The notes under the pieces: model-generated | Seen by the model: the letters and a program-made list of their open reading frames with translations, nothing else | Told to the model about the DNA's origin: nothing | Databases searched by the model: none | Shown here: positions 1 through 9,204 of the stretch, in pieces | How the letters are laid out: the number at the start of each line of letters is the position of its first letter | Position numbering within the stretch: the stretch's first letter is position 1 | Translations under genes and position numbers: made by a program | Source of the DNA: Candidatus Obscuribacterales bacterium | GTDB taxonomy: Bacteria > Cyanobacteriota > Vampirovibrionia > Obscuribacterales > Obscuribacteraceae | Length of the DNA: 42,895 bases | Direction of reading: 5' to 3' | Assembly (NCBI GenBank): GCA_019752635.1 | Contig: JAIELX010000148.1 | Span: forward strand, 1 to 42,895

Positions 1-1
1 C

Positions 2-3000
2 TTCACCGGCGGCGGCGGTGGCGGCGGCGCCGGTGGTGGCATCGGCGGGGAAGCAGGCGGCGGCGGATACTCGACAGGCGGTGGGGGGGGCGGCGGCGGC
101 GCAGCCAGTGTAGTGGCATCGGGCTTTGGCGCAGCCGGCGGTGGCGGCGGCGGCGGCATCGGGATAGGCGGTGGCGGCGGAGGCGGCACTATCGTCGGCG
201 ATAACACCGTCTTCAGTGGCGCAGGTTCGGGCGGTGGCGGCGGTGCCGACGGTCAGCCAGGCACAGCGACCGGCACCGGTCAGGCTGGACTTGGAGGAAC
301 AAGTGCTGGAGGCGGAGTCGGAAGGAACGGAGCTACAAACTCGACAACCAGCGGCAACGGCGGCAACGGCGGCGACGGCGGAGGCACTGGCTCCGGGACT
401 GGCACAGGTGGTGCGGGTGCAGAAACCGGGGGCGGCGGAGGTTTGTTCGGCGTTGGTGGCGGAGGATCGGCGGGCAGTCCCGCAGGGGGGGACGTGGGCA
501 CATCTGGTGCCGGCGGCAACATCGCTCTATCAGGCCGCCGTGTCGTCGTTAACGGCACCATTGGCACCGCCGCAGGTGACTGGCCGGGATTTGCATCGTC
601 GCCCTTCGCGGCCGAATCGATAAGCGCGATTGGAACTGGCGGCACCATTACAGTGACTGCAACAGAAATATCTGTCGGCAGCGTGACTTACAGTTCAAAC
701 GCCAACTATTCCAGTACGGTTCGCAGCGAAACTGCACCAGTCATAACAACCCTCGGAACTTTCGGCGTCGGAGCGAACTTTTCGCCAGCGGGCGGCGCGG
801 CAGGAAGTCTCAGCGCCGGAACATCTATTACACTGAACGGCGTTAGTGCAGGAACATCGGTTGCGTCAGGGACCTTCCAGAACACAACAAACTCGATAAC
901 CCTCATTGAGCAAAACGGCAACTATACAGTCTCATCCGGTAGTGCAGTAACACCGTCCGAGTTAGTGGCAGTAATCAATATTGCTCAGGGTACAGCTTTT
1001 CCCATTCTCAACGGCAGCGCAATGGTGGGGGGCGCCGCAGTCGGCGGATTCATTCCAATTGCGGCAAACAATATTCCCATGGGCAATTTCTCGAACTTCA
1101 ACTTGCCGGCAAGTGTCACATCGAATGTATCCGCAGGAAGCTTAATTAGCGCTGGACCAGCCACCATAGCGGGGACGCTCAACTTTTCCGCACCTTCGGC
1201 AATCCTCGATATAGGAACGACTACAAGCCTGACAGGATCGATCAATTTCAACGGAACCGGAGGAGGCACGTTTACTTCAGGTAACACCATATCCGGTACC
1301 GGGCTGGTTAGTGCCCTAACCGGTACTTTGTCGATTGTTTCCACATCAGGAAACATCGGAGCAACAGGATCGCCGCTTAACTTCCAGACTCTGTCCGGAG
1401 TTAATCTAAGCCTAACAGCGAACGCCGGCAGTATAACAGTCGGAAACCTTATAACAGCCGGTGTCGGCGGCAACGGAGAAGGTGGTGCCATAGCCGGCTC
1501 GTCCGGCGGAAACGGTGGCAGCATATCAATTCAAGCTGGAGGAGCAGTCACAACTGGATCGCTGCGATCATTTGGTGGTGGTGGTGGTGGCGGCACTGGC
1601 ATATCCGCGTTCCACGGGGGCTCCGGCGGAAACATATTGCTAGTCTCAACCGGCGCAAGCATAACGGTATCTGGCGAAATCAACGCAAGTGGCGGAGGAG
1701 GCGGCGCGGGATATTTCAATGTATTCGGAGCGGGCGGTGCTGGTGGGTCCATCTCAGCGACGGCCGACGGCGGGCTGACAGTTACCGGTCCCATTCTCGC
1801 AGCCGGTGGTGGCAATGGAGGAACCGCTTCGAACGGCTCAGGCGGCAGCTCCGGCGGGGGGAGCTTCGGTGGAGGTGGCGGCGCGAGCACCACCGTGTCT
1901 AACGGCGGCGGTGGTGGTGGCGGCGGTTACTTCGGCGGCGGTGGTGCAGGTGGCAGCGCCAACGGTCCGGGCGGCGAAGCGGGTGGCGGAGGCGGCGGCG
2001 GGTATAATGCGGGCGGCTCAGGCGGCGGGGGAGCATCAAGTATTGATCCAACGTTTGGGGCCGGTGGCGGCGGCGGCGGCGGTGGTCTTGGACTCGGCGG
2101 TGGCGGCGGTGGAAGGGGGGCAACAGCACCAGGCGGCGCCGGTGGTAGCGGCGGAACAGATGGCGGAGCGTCAACTGCTCAGGTTGGGTTCGCAACTGGC
2201 GGCGCAAACTTTGGCGGAGGCGGCAATGGGGGCAACGCATCACCTACGGCCGGCCTGCGCGGAGGCAACGGAGGAGTCGGCAGCGGAGCCGGAATCGGCT
2301 CCGGGGCGGGAGGCGCGGGGTCCAGTATCGCCGGTGGAAGCGGCGGACTGTTCGGCGTAGCAGGACAGCAGTCAGGGTCTGGAAACGCGGGCACGAACAT
2401 AGGCGCTGGTGCGGCGGGATCAGTCACTCTGTCAGGTCAAACGGTTTCGGTTACCGGTACGATCGGTACCGCATCCGGCGGGTGGGTAGGATTTGCATCG
2501 TCACCATTTGCCGGTGAATCGATCAACGCTCAAGGCACCAGTGGTGGTGTAATCACAATCACCGCAACTGGTGGCAGCGTCAAAACGCCGGGCACCATAT
2601 CGGGTAACACCGTTAACTTAATCGCTGGTAACGGCAACGTTGGCACATCACTTCTTCCTGCCGGCGCCCAGATTATCAACGCGAGTACCATCAGCGCGTC
2701 AGCAAGCGGGTTTTCAAATATTCAAACGGTGATCCCCGGTCCCGGGGTAGTCAGTTTAACTACCTCTTCTGCCGGAACGAATTTCATTCTCGAAACCACT
2801 GGTCTCGCGAGTCTCAAGATAGACGGCACGCTGAACGCGGCAAATGTTACGCTTACCTCACCGGGTGGAATCAGCGTTAACGCCAACGTCACAGCAACTC
2901 AGACATTAGATCTTAAGTCCAACGATATCAATGTTGCGGGTGCGGCAACCGTAAGCGGTATCGACGTCAATTTGACACCGGGGAGTGCGTCGCTGAGTGT

Positions 3001-6000
3001 AACCAACCAGGGAAACATTACGGCCACCACCGGCAACTTGAATCTAACTTCAACTGCTGGAACAGATCTGACGATTGGCGGAAACGGTACCCTCAATGCT
3101 GCTAACGGAAAGATTACCCTGACCGCCACCAGCTCCGGCGCAATTGCAAATGCAATCAATATAATCGGCAACCAGAACTATAACGGCCAGACTTTTATGA
3201 ACGCGACGGGCGCAAATCAGTCGGTTTTTGTAGCACCGGGGGTCGTATCGATCGGCAACTCACTTGTACTGCTGACCACTCCCACTTTCAACGAACAAGG
3301 AGACCTGCAAGGAAATCCGCTAGTGTTCTCCACGCCGGCCGGACAAGCCGGAACAATAGCAAACTCTATTGGCAACATAGATCTGAACACTATCGGAAAT
3401 CTCACTTTTGTCGGACAGAGCCTGGCAATTTTAGCCGCAGGCAACATCATCAACAGTGGTGGCGCAAGAACCATCAATCTATCCACTTCTAACAATGTCA
3501 CAGCGGGTTCACTGACTCTGATCGCCGGATTCAATTTCAATCCTGCCACCGGAGGCACCATTGGACCGGTAGCTACCCCATTTAACCTCACAACATCGTC
3601 TTCCGGTAGCATCAATCTATCAAATGTATCAATCAATACCAGTGCATCCGCATCTAATGGCGGCTCAGTGCTAGCGGTAGCTAATGGCGCTATATCACTC
3701 GGCACAATTACAGCCACAGGAGCCGGTATAGGAGGAGTCGTCAATATAATCGGGAACGGTGTCACCACAGGAACCATAACCACAGGCGGAGCAATTAGCG
3801 GTGCGGTATCACTAACATCGGCACCGCCTGTAATGTCCAGTCCAGTTACAGTAACGAACGGTTCCATCACCGCAGGCGACTTCGCGCCAGGTACACCGGG
3901 CGGCAATATATTCATAGGCGCCATCAATGCCGGGAACGGAAACATTACTCTGTCTACCGGTGGCGCAGGTCTGATAGGCCAGCTCGCAAGTCCGATAACT
4001 ACAACAGGACTTTTGACCATCAATGCGGGAAGTAGTTTCTTGTTCCTGAATGTCGCATCGTCACGCGTGTCGGTCAACACCACAACCGGTAGCGCATTTC
4101 TCACAGCCACAGGTACTGTGAACCTTGCAAACTCTACCGTTGGCGGCATACTGAGTTTGTCTGGTTCGGGCGTGGTCGGAACCAGCGCCGGCGCGATAAT
4201 CAATGTCGGCGGAACCACAACATTCAGTGGAACAAGCGGTATTGCTTTCGGTGCCAACACAGTCCTCAACAGCACTGGTGGCATGACTTTCTCTGCTTTC
4301 GGCGCAGCTTCGGCCATAACCTTCGGAAACAATGTCGCAGTAACTTCTGGCAAGCTGGCAGGCGGAGCGCCGCCCTCACCGGCAGGACTAGTTTCGGCAA
4401 ACATCCAAAATCCCGGGTCAATAATGGTGACGGCAGGCGGCGCAGGTGGTATCACCTCCGGCACAGGCTCCTCGTTGACGGTGAACGGTGGCAACCTCAC
4501 CCTCAATTCGTTCAATGCTGCAGCCAATGTATCCTTTGGGGACAACTATTCGCTCCAAGTCAATGGTGGGGCTCTGTCCATATCAAGCGCCAACCAAATC
4601 AATCTCGGTCCCTTAGCCGGCGGAATCGCAGGGTCAGCAGTAGCACGTACATTGAACGGTTTTTCCGGAACAATCAGCACCACCAGCACCGGCAGCACCA
4701 GCATAGGCGCCAATAGCACCCTGTTCGCCGGCACGAGCTTGACTATGAATAGCTTCGGCATGACCAGCGCAATCACCTTTAACGCTGGTTCTTCTGTCAC
4801 CGCGGGCAGCGCCACCATCAGCAGCTCCGGTAACGGCGGAGTAACCCTGGGCGGCTTCAATGTCACCAACAATTTCTCAGCTTCCAGCAGCGGTGCATTG
4901 ACCTCAGACGCAGCGATCAACGCTGGCAATGTGACGTTCACTACTTCCGGAATGAATCAGCCTCTCACCGTAAATCAAGCTATTACAGTGACGCCATCTG
5001 GATCTAACACAACGCCAACGATCGCACTGAATTCCTCCGGCAACATCCTTGTAAATGGAATTCTCTCCGGCAACCGAATCAACATATCCTCGAGCGGCAA
5101 CGCAGCATCTTCGATTACGCTAGCGCAAGCAATCAATGGTACCGGTGCGAATAACCAGGTCACATTCAATGCATTCGGCGGCGCGGCAATCGTCAACAAT
5201 GTGGGGGCCACATCGACAATCACAGCCAATGTATTGAATATCAACTCCGCCGGACAAGTAGGAACGAACCTTGGTCTCGGCACTCGCATTAGCACTCAAG
5301 TAGACACGCTAAATTTGTCCGGATTCGGTGCGAGCAACAACGTAGTGATCTCTGAGCAAAACGGTTTGACTCTCGGCTCGTTCGGCTCGGTAACAGTGGG
5401 CGGAAGTTTGGACCTGTCGGTCGACTCTGGAAATCTGACTTTCCAGAGTATCAATGCGGGCGGCAGCATAGGTCTTCAAGCGACTACTGGAAACATTACA
5501 CAAACGACAGGCGGCTTCGTTTCCAACCAGACAGGCGGCATAACGATCCTCGCCAACAGTGGAGCAGCGGCCGTGACACTGAACGGATCTCTCTTTGCCG
5601 GTGGCACGGGCTCCGTGACTATCAGCTCGAACGGCACCATTGGGGCAATAGGCAACGTTACTGCTAATAACGGAAATATAACTGTTAATGCAAATAATGG
5701 CTCGATCACCCAAACAAATTTCACGACGCTAAGCACCAATTCCGGCAATATAAACATTCTTGCCAACACAAATCTTCTGCTCAACGGATTTGTCAGAACG
5801 AATACCACCGGCTCAATTACAATCGGATCAACGTCCGGCAGTATCACTTCTAGGGGTCTTTCAACAGGGTTCACTGGCACCAACTTCATCGCAGTAAACC
5901 TTAACGCTCCGAACACCAACTTCACCGCAATGCCAAACTCCTTCCACAGTGCAGGCATGAATGGTTCTTTCTCAGTAAATGCGAATTTCGCCAACACCGA

Positions 6001-8254
6001 CATAAACCTAAGCGATGCAAGCATTAACACCAGCGGCACGGGAGGATCGATCAACCTTACCGCGGGCCGCAACATCGTGCTCGGGCGGTTGTCCTCAGGT
6101 GCGGGCACCAACATCTCGGTCGGCGCGTCAGGTGACGGGTCACTCACTGCCGGCGGCTCATCCTCCAGCATCACCACTATGAATGGAGACATTAATGTCA
6201 ATCAGCAAGGCCTCACTGGTCAGATAAATCCTGGTGGCGATTTGGCTACAACCACTACAGGGTCGATCAACCTTAGTGCACAAGGCACCGGTGGTGTTAC
6301 CGTCCGAGGACTGCGAACAGGAGCCAGCGGGGCGAACAGCATCAATGTTACAACCGCAAATGGTGCGTTCACTCAACAGCCATTTACCTCAATCAGCTCA
6401 GGAGGCAACGGCTCCGTCAACATAAGCGCGCAGCAAGCCAGCCTTCAATCAATTACATCGGCAGCGGCGCTCAATGTCTCTGCTAACAATGGCAACTTAA
6501 CTCTGGGCAATTTCACGAGCCTCTCGGCACAAGACATAAACATGAGCATCAACGGTACAGGCGCACTTAATGGTTCTCTCACCGCTCGTGCAGGCACCAT
6601 CAACCTCAGCGCCGGGACCGGTCTGACAGTCAATCAAGCGCTCAACGCTATGAACGGCGGCATAAATATCTCTGTACCTAACGGGGCTTTCACCACCGGT
6701 ACCAGCGGCACGCTCACCACTACCAATGGCACCGTCAACATAAGCACTGGCAATGCAGCGGTTGGAACCATTAACCTGGGTGCAGGTATCAACGTATTCG
6801 GAACAGCTCTTTCCGGTATCAACATTAGCTCCGCTCGCAACCTAACAACAAATTCGTTATTCAACTCCACTACAGGAGACATGAATTTAACCGCAGGGGT
6901 TGGAACGCTTCAGCTGAATGGTTCCATACAAGGTCGAGGCAACATAAATGTACGACATACTGGTATTGCCGCCGGTGACCGCATCATCGTCGGACCGTTT
7001 GCCTCTATACAAGCTCTTGCACCATCATCACCACTGGGCAATATCAGCATCGCCATCACCAATGGTGGGGTGACTAATATCGCGGGTGTTGTTCCGGTCG
7101 GCGGAACGGTATCGCAAACAACGTCCGGCGGTGGACAAATCTTCTTCGGTCCGGGGCAATTCACAAACAGCGGATTCACCACGTTGAACGCAAAGGGCGC
7201 AAATATCACATTCTTCCGTGATGCAGCCGCGGCAGATGGTGTCAATGCCATCCAATTGAATAGCAACTTCTTGTTCGCAGATCCTCCGGTCGGTGGAGCG
7301 GTCCCCGCAAATGCACTACTTGCGATACCAGGCGCAGCGATACCAACGGCACCGTCAGTCACCCCGGCAGGCGCGACAAGTTCAAGCGAACCACGCTTCT
7401 TCACCGCACCAATGCAAACGGCTCCGATGATCTTCGGGCGACCAACGGCTACGGAGACTCCGCTCAGAGGAGATTTAACGAACGTCACACCGGTTTTGGC
7501 GCCTTCAGCTAATTCATCTGCTTCTGCCGATGCACTACCGGCAGCTAAAGATTTCGTTGGCGCAGTCATGCAATCAACGGCGGCAAATGCCAACGCGCTA
7601 TTGACCGGATTCGTAGCTAAGAAGACTGCGTTCTTCGGCGGCTCAGCGGCCTACATTAGGTCTGCGGATCACACTTCTGTAACTGGCGTCGACGAAACTA
7701 CGTTCGATCTTTCACGCGGTGAAGTCGTCCTAAGCGCCTCTCGCAGAACAAGTATCAATGCAGGTCTCCATTCAGTGGACGTAGCACCCGGTGCTATCGT
7801 ACACGTCTTCAAAGACGGCGCAGTCTTGAAGGTACGAAGCCTCTGCGATACCGGCAAAGCGACTCATGTGATGGTCGCCGGCAAGGCGGTCCGCCTGAGC
7901 GCCGGTGAAGAGCTGGCGGTCGGGACAGACAGTGGCAGCGTTAACGATTCCATTTCTCAAGACAAAATCGGCAGACGCGAAGTTCATCGCTTCGTCGTAG
8001 ACAACAAACATCACTTGGTCAAGAGCGAACTCTCAATGATCGGTCTTATCCAAAAGAGTAGCTTGCTCTCAACAATGTACTCAAAAGGATCACAAACAGA
8101 CCGAAATGTCATGGAACGAGTGATGAAGATGGCGGCAGCGCTATTCCAAGTTACCGGAAAACGCGGAGCTTACTCTGCTTACGATCCGACCAAAACCAGG
8201 GAAGTATCAGAGGTTCGCACCGAAACTCGTGCACTTGAGGTAGCTGCGAGATAA
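2..8254 (+). CDS. Giant glycine-rich, beta-helix-like surface protein with C-terminal FecR-like domain (5'-truncated by window)
   Basis: The frame is open from base 2 with no stop, so this is the 3' part of a larger gene. The GTG at 113 is not a credible start. About 2,750 residues are visible. Order: a Gly-rich block (to about nt 530), a first structured module, a second Gly-rich block (about nt 1450-2420), then some 1,600 residues rich in G/N/T/S with recurring short beta-strand motifs such as GSINLSA and GNITVNAN. These are typical of parallel beta-helix, filamentous-haemagglutinin-like adhesins. A Pro/Ala-rich linker (about nt 7260-7500) leads to a FecR-like domain near nt 7650-7930 (motifs LSRGEVVLSASRR and VRLSAGEELAVG), then a charged helical tail. 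The signal peptide or secretion domain lies outside the window. A role as an exported adhesin or cell-surface scaffold is inferred. The G-rich sense strand creates many long spurious antisense frames. Confidence 0.9.
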   Translation, partial: FTGGGGGGGAGGGIGGEAGGGGYSTGGGGGGGGAASVVASGFGAAGGGGGGGIGIGGGGGGGTIVGDNTVFSGAGSGGGGGADGQPGTATGTGQAGLGGTSAGGGVGRNGATNSTTSGNGGNGGDGGGTGSGTGTGGAGAETGGGGGLFGVGGGGSAGSPAGGDVGTSGAGGNIALSGRRVVVNGTIGTAAGDWPGFASSPFAAESISAIGTGGTITVTATEISVGSVTYSSNANYSSTVRSETAPVITTLGTFGVGANFSPAGGAAGSLSAGTSITLNGVSAGTSVASGTFQNTTNSITLIEQNGNYTVSSGSAVTPSELVAVINIAQGTAFPILNGSAMVGGAAVGGFIPIAANNIPMGNFSNFNLPASVTSNVSAGSLISAGPATIAGTLNFSAPSAILDIGTTTSLTGSINFNGTGGGTFTSGNTISGTGLVSALTGTLSIVSTSGNIGATGSPLNFQTLSGVNLSLTANAGSITVGNLITAGVGGNGEGGAIAGSSGGNGGSISIQAGGAVTTGSLRSFGGGGGGGTGISAFHGGSGGNILLVSTGASITVSGEINASGGGGGAGYFNVFGAGGAGGSISATADGGLTVTGPILAAGGGNGGTASNGSGGSSGGGSFGGGGGASTTVSNGGGGGGGGYFGGGGAGGSANGPGGEAGGGGGGGYNAGGSGGGGASSIDPTFGAGGGGGGGGLGLGGGGGGRGATAPGGAGGSGGTDGGASTAQVGFATGGANFGGGGNGGNASPTAGLRGGNGGVGSGAGIGSGAGGAGSSIAGGSGGLFGVAGQQSGSGNAGTNIGAGAAGSVTLSGQTVSVTGTIGTASGGWVGFASSPFAGESINAQGTSGGVITITATGGSVKTPGTISGNTVNLIAGNGNVGTSLLPAGAQIINASTISASASGFSNIQTVIPGPGVVSLTTSSAGTNFILETTGLASLKIDGTLNAANVTLTSPGGISVNANVTATQTLDLKSNDINVAGAATVSGIDVNLTPGSASLSVTNQGNITATTGNLNLTSTAGTDLTIGGNGTLNAANGKITLTATSSGAIANAINIIGNQNYNGQTFMNATGANQSVFVAPGVVSIGNSLVLLTTPTFNEQGDLQGNPLVFSTPAGQAGTIANSIGNIDLNTIGNLTFVGQSLAILAAGNIINSGGARTINLSTSNNVTAGSLTLIAGFNFNPATGGTIGPVATPFNLTTSSSGSINLSNVSINTSASASNGGSVLAVANGAISLGTITATGAGIGGVVNIIGNGVTTGTITTGGAISGAVSLTSAPPVMSSPVTVTNGSITAGDFAPGTPGGNIFIGAINAGNGNITLSTGGAGLIGQLASPITTTGLLTINAGSSFLFLNVASSRVSVNTTTGSAFLTATGTVNLANSTVGGILSLSGSGVVGTSAGAIINVGGTTTFSGTSGIAFGANTVLNSTGGMTFSAFGAASAITFGNNVAVTSGKLAGGAPPSPAGLVSANIQNPGSIMVTAGGAGGITSGTGSSLTVNGGNLTLNSFNAAANVSFGDNYSLQVNGGALSISSANQINLGPLAGGIAGSAVARTLNGFSGTISTTSTGSTSIGANSTLFAGTSLTMNSFGMTSAITFNAGSSVTAGSATISSSGNGGVTLGGFNVTNNFSASSSGALTSDAAINAGNVTFTTSGMNQPLTVNQAITVTPSGSNTTPTIALNSSGNILVNGILSGNRINISSSGNAASSITLAQAINGTGANNQVTFNAFGGAAIVNNVGATSTITANVLNINSAGQVGTNLGLGTRISTQVDTLNLSGFGASNNVVISEQNGLTLGSFGSVTVGGSLDLSVDSGNLTFQSINAGGSIGLQATTGNITQTTGGFVSNQTGGITILANSGAAAVTLNGSLFAGGTGSVTISSNGTIGAIGNVTANNGNITVNANNGSITQTNFTTLSTNSGNINILANTNLLLNGFVRTNTTGSITIGSTSGSITSRGLSTGFTGTNFIAVNLNAPNTNFTAMPNSFHSAGMNGSFSVNANFANTDINLSDASINTSGTGGSINLTAGRNIVLGRLSSGAGTNISVGASGDGSLTAGGSSSSITTMNGDINVNQQGLTGQINPGGDLATTTTGSINLSAQGTGGVTVRGLRTGASGANSINVTTANGAFTQQPFTSISSGGNGSVNISAQQASLQSITSAAALNVSANNGNLTLGNFTSLSAQDINMSINGTGALNGSLTARAGTINLSAGTGLTVNQALNAMNGGINISVPNGAFTTGTSGTLTTTNGTVNISTGNAAVGTINLGAGINVFGTALSGINISSARNLTTNSLFNSTTGDMNLTAGVGTLQLNGSIQGRGNINVRHTGIAAGDRIIVGPFASIQALAPSSPLGNISIAITNGGVTNIAGVVPVGGTVSQTTSGGGQIFFGPGQFTNSGFTTLNAKGANITFFRDAAAADGVNAIQLNSNFLFADPPVGGAVPANALLAIPGAAIPTAPSVTPAGATSSSEPRFFTAPMQTAPMIFGRPTATETPLRGDLTNVTPVLAPSANSSASADALPAAKDFVGAVMQSTAANANALLTGFVAKKTAFFGGSAAYIRSADHTSVTGVDETTFDLSRGEVVLSASRRTSINAGLHSVDVAPGAIVHVFKDGAVLKVRSLCDTGKATHVMVAGKAVRLSAGEELAVGTDSGSVNDSISQDKIGRREVHRFVVDNKHHLVKSELSMIGLIQKSSLLSTMYSKGSQTDRNVMERVMKMAAALFQVTGKRGAYSAYDPTKTREVSEVRTETRALEVAAR
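438..660 (+). repeat. Copy 1 of a module repeated inside the giant surface protein
   Basis: Encodes a stretch beginning GGLFGVGGGG and continuing through VNGTIGTAAGDW and GFASSPFAAESI. The same ordered motifs recur at about 2343-2570 (GGLFGVAGQQ, VTGTIGTASGGW, GFASSPFAGESI). In both places the module directly follows a glycine-rich block, so the unit Gly-block plus module was probably duplicated. Boundaries are approximate. Confidence 0.7.
2343..2570 (+). repeat. Copy 2 of the module repeated inside the giant surface protein
   Basis: Second copy of the GTIGTA..W.GFASSPFA.ESI module first seen at about 438-660. It is diverged at DNA level but strongly alike in protein. It ends the second glycine-rich block and precedes the long beta-helix-like region. 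Confidence 0.7.
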
Positions 8255-8401
8255 CGCGCCCCTCGGAACTGCAACCACTTAGTCGCGTTCTCGGAGCGGG
8301 CTGGAAGCACGCTCTCCCGGGGCTTGCGCAGCTTCGCCCAGCGTTCGTCGATTCAAAATTGCAGCCTCCGTTCATAAGCATGTCTTGATCTTCAAAGAGG
8401 G

Positions 8402-8430
8402 ACCCTCCCGGTAGCAGCAGCCGGCAGGGT
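8402..8430 (+). terminator. Hairpin downstream of the giant gene, weak terminator candidate
   Basis: Left arm 8402-8411 (ACCCTCCCGG) pairs with right arm 8421-8430 (CCGGCAGGGT) with one central C/C mismatch around a 9-nt loop. It lies about 150 bp after the stop codon of the giant gene and just before the next gene. No T-run follows, so intrinsic termination is uncertain. Confidence 0.3.
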
Positions 8431-8489
8431 TCCAGGGACTCAGGTACAATGCGGTATTGTTTAGCAATCACTCCATTGAGAATACGACG

Positions 8490-8975
8490 TTGACAAAAAA
8501 GCTAATTTCACTAACGACATTGCTCGTATCAGCACTTGTCCTTTCCACTGCGGTATCTAGCGTCGCTGCTGAATCGAAAAAGGTTGAGTTGACGGTAAGT
8601 GCTCGCCCCGACAAAGCTGGACAAATCGATTTGCATATCCAGCTCAAGAACTGCGGAGCGGAGGAGATAAAAATGTTTCGTGCTAGTTTGCCTTGGGGCA
8701 ACTCGCGCAGCATGTACTTGAATGCGGTGAGAAATCGCATGCAATTAACGGCGCCGACACCGATAGATGATCCGGTCGCGGGAGACTTTACAATCAAACC
8801 GGGAGAGACCGTCGAGGGCGATATCAATCTCCATGAGCGATTTCCCTCTCTTGAGACGGAACTGAGCAAAGATGACGTCGACTTACTCTGGACCTATCAA
8901 GCAAGCGAGACTGCGGGTTCGACCGTTTCGCGATTCGGCGGGTGGATTTTGTTGCCGAAGAAGGCAAAGCGTTGA
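8490..8975 (+). CDS. Small secreted protein of unknown function
   Basis: From TTG 8490 this gives 161 residues starting MTKKLISLTTLLVSA, a classical signal peptide with likely cleavage after a VSSVAA-type site. An in-frame TTG at 8457 would add 11 polar residues. I prefer 8490 because a TACAAT -10-like box (8445-8450) would place transcription start near 8457, and GAG precedes 8490 at a usable distance. The mature part looks like an all-beta domain: a KVELTVSARPD strand, a KPGETVEGDINL turn and a C-terminal GGWILLPKK strand. I do not recognise the family. The neighbouring giant surface protein and its own export signal suggest an extracytoplasmic location. Confidence 0.75.
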   Translation: MTKKLISLTTLLVSALVLSTAVSSVAAESKKVELTVSARPDKAGQIDLHIQLKNCGAEEIKMFRASLPWGNSRSMYLNAVRNRMQLTAPTPIDDPVAGDFTIKPGETVEGDINLHERFPSLETELSKDDVDLLWTYQASETAGSTVSRFGGWILLPKKAKR

Positions 8976-9078
8976 CCTTCGGTCTGGCAATGCCGTTGCT
9001 CGCGGCCGTCAATTTCAGCCTTGCGCCCTGTCTAAGGTGTATTTAGCCGGGCATAATCCTAATGTGGAAAAGGCTCAC

Positions 9079-9114
9079 CATGACTGAAGTCACGGTCATG
9101 ACCTAAGTCACGGC
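9079..9114 (+). promoter_or_regulatory. Two tandem 18-bp repeats, each an imperfect palindrome (operator-like)
   Basis: Copy 1 (9079-9096) and copy 2 (9097-9114) are directly adjacent and identical at 15 of 18 positions. Each contains a half-site pair: TGACT-ga-AGTCA in copy 1 and TGACC-ta-AGTCA in copy 2. Tandem dyads of this size in front of an ABC exporter operon look like binding sites for a dimeric repressor. No regulator gene is adjacent. Confidence 0.5.
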
Positions 9115-9124
9115 TTCGCGCAGC

Positions 9125-9140
9125 ACAGGGAAAACCCTGT
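9125..9140 (+). promoter_or_regulatory. Perfect inverted repeat ACAGGG-aaaa-CCCTGT
   Basis: A 6-bp perfect inverted repeat with a 4-nt spacer, followed by TTT, about 65 bp before the ABC ATPase start and 10 bp after the tandem repeats. It could be an operator or a short RNA hairpin in the leader. AT-rich bases at 9163-9170 (AATAATAC) could serve as a -10, but I see no good -35. Confidence 0.4.
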
Positions 9141-9204
9141 TTCGAACGCAGCAATTCAGCCCAATAATACTGCCCGGTTCTGATCAGACGGAAGGCTTGT
9201 CCAA

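Noticed and set aside
1560..2340. Regular GGC/GGT repeats considered as a CRISPR-like or satellite array
   Set aside because: There are no constant repeat-spacer units; the periodicity is simply glycine codons in frame.
3217..4545. 442-residue open frame on the minus strand within the giant gene, and similar Pro/Val-rich antisense frames at 280-648, 985-1893 and 5476-6201
   Set aside because: They are mirror images of glycine/threonine/asparagine-rich codons on the coding strand, which contain few antisense stops. The proteins show no domain and no ribosome-binding site.
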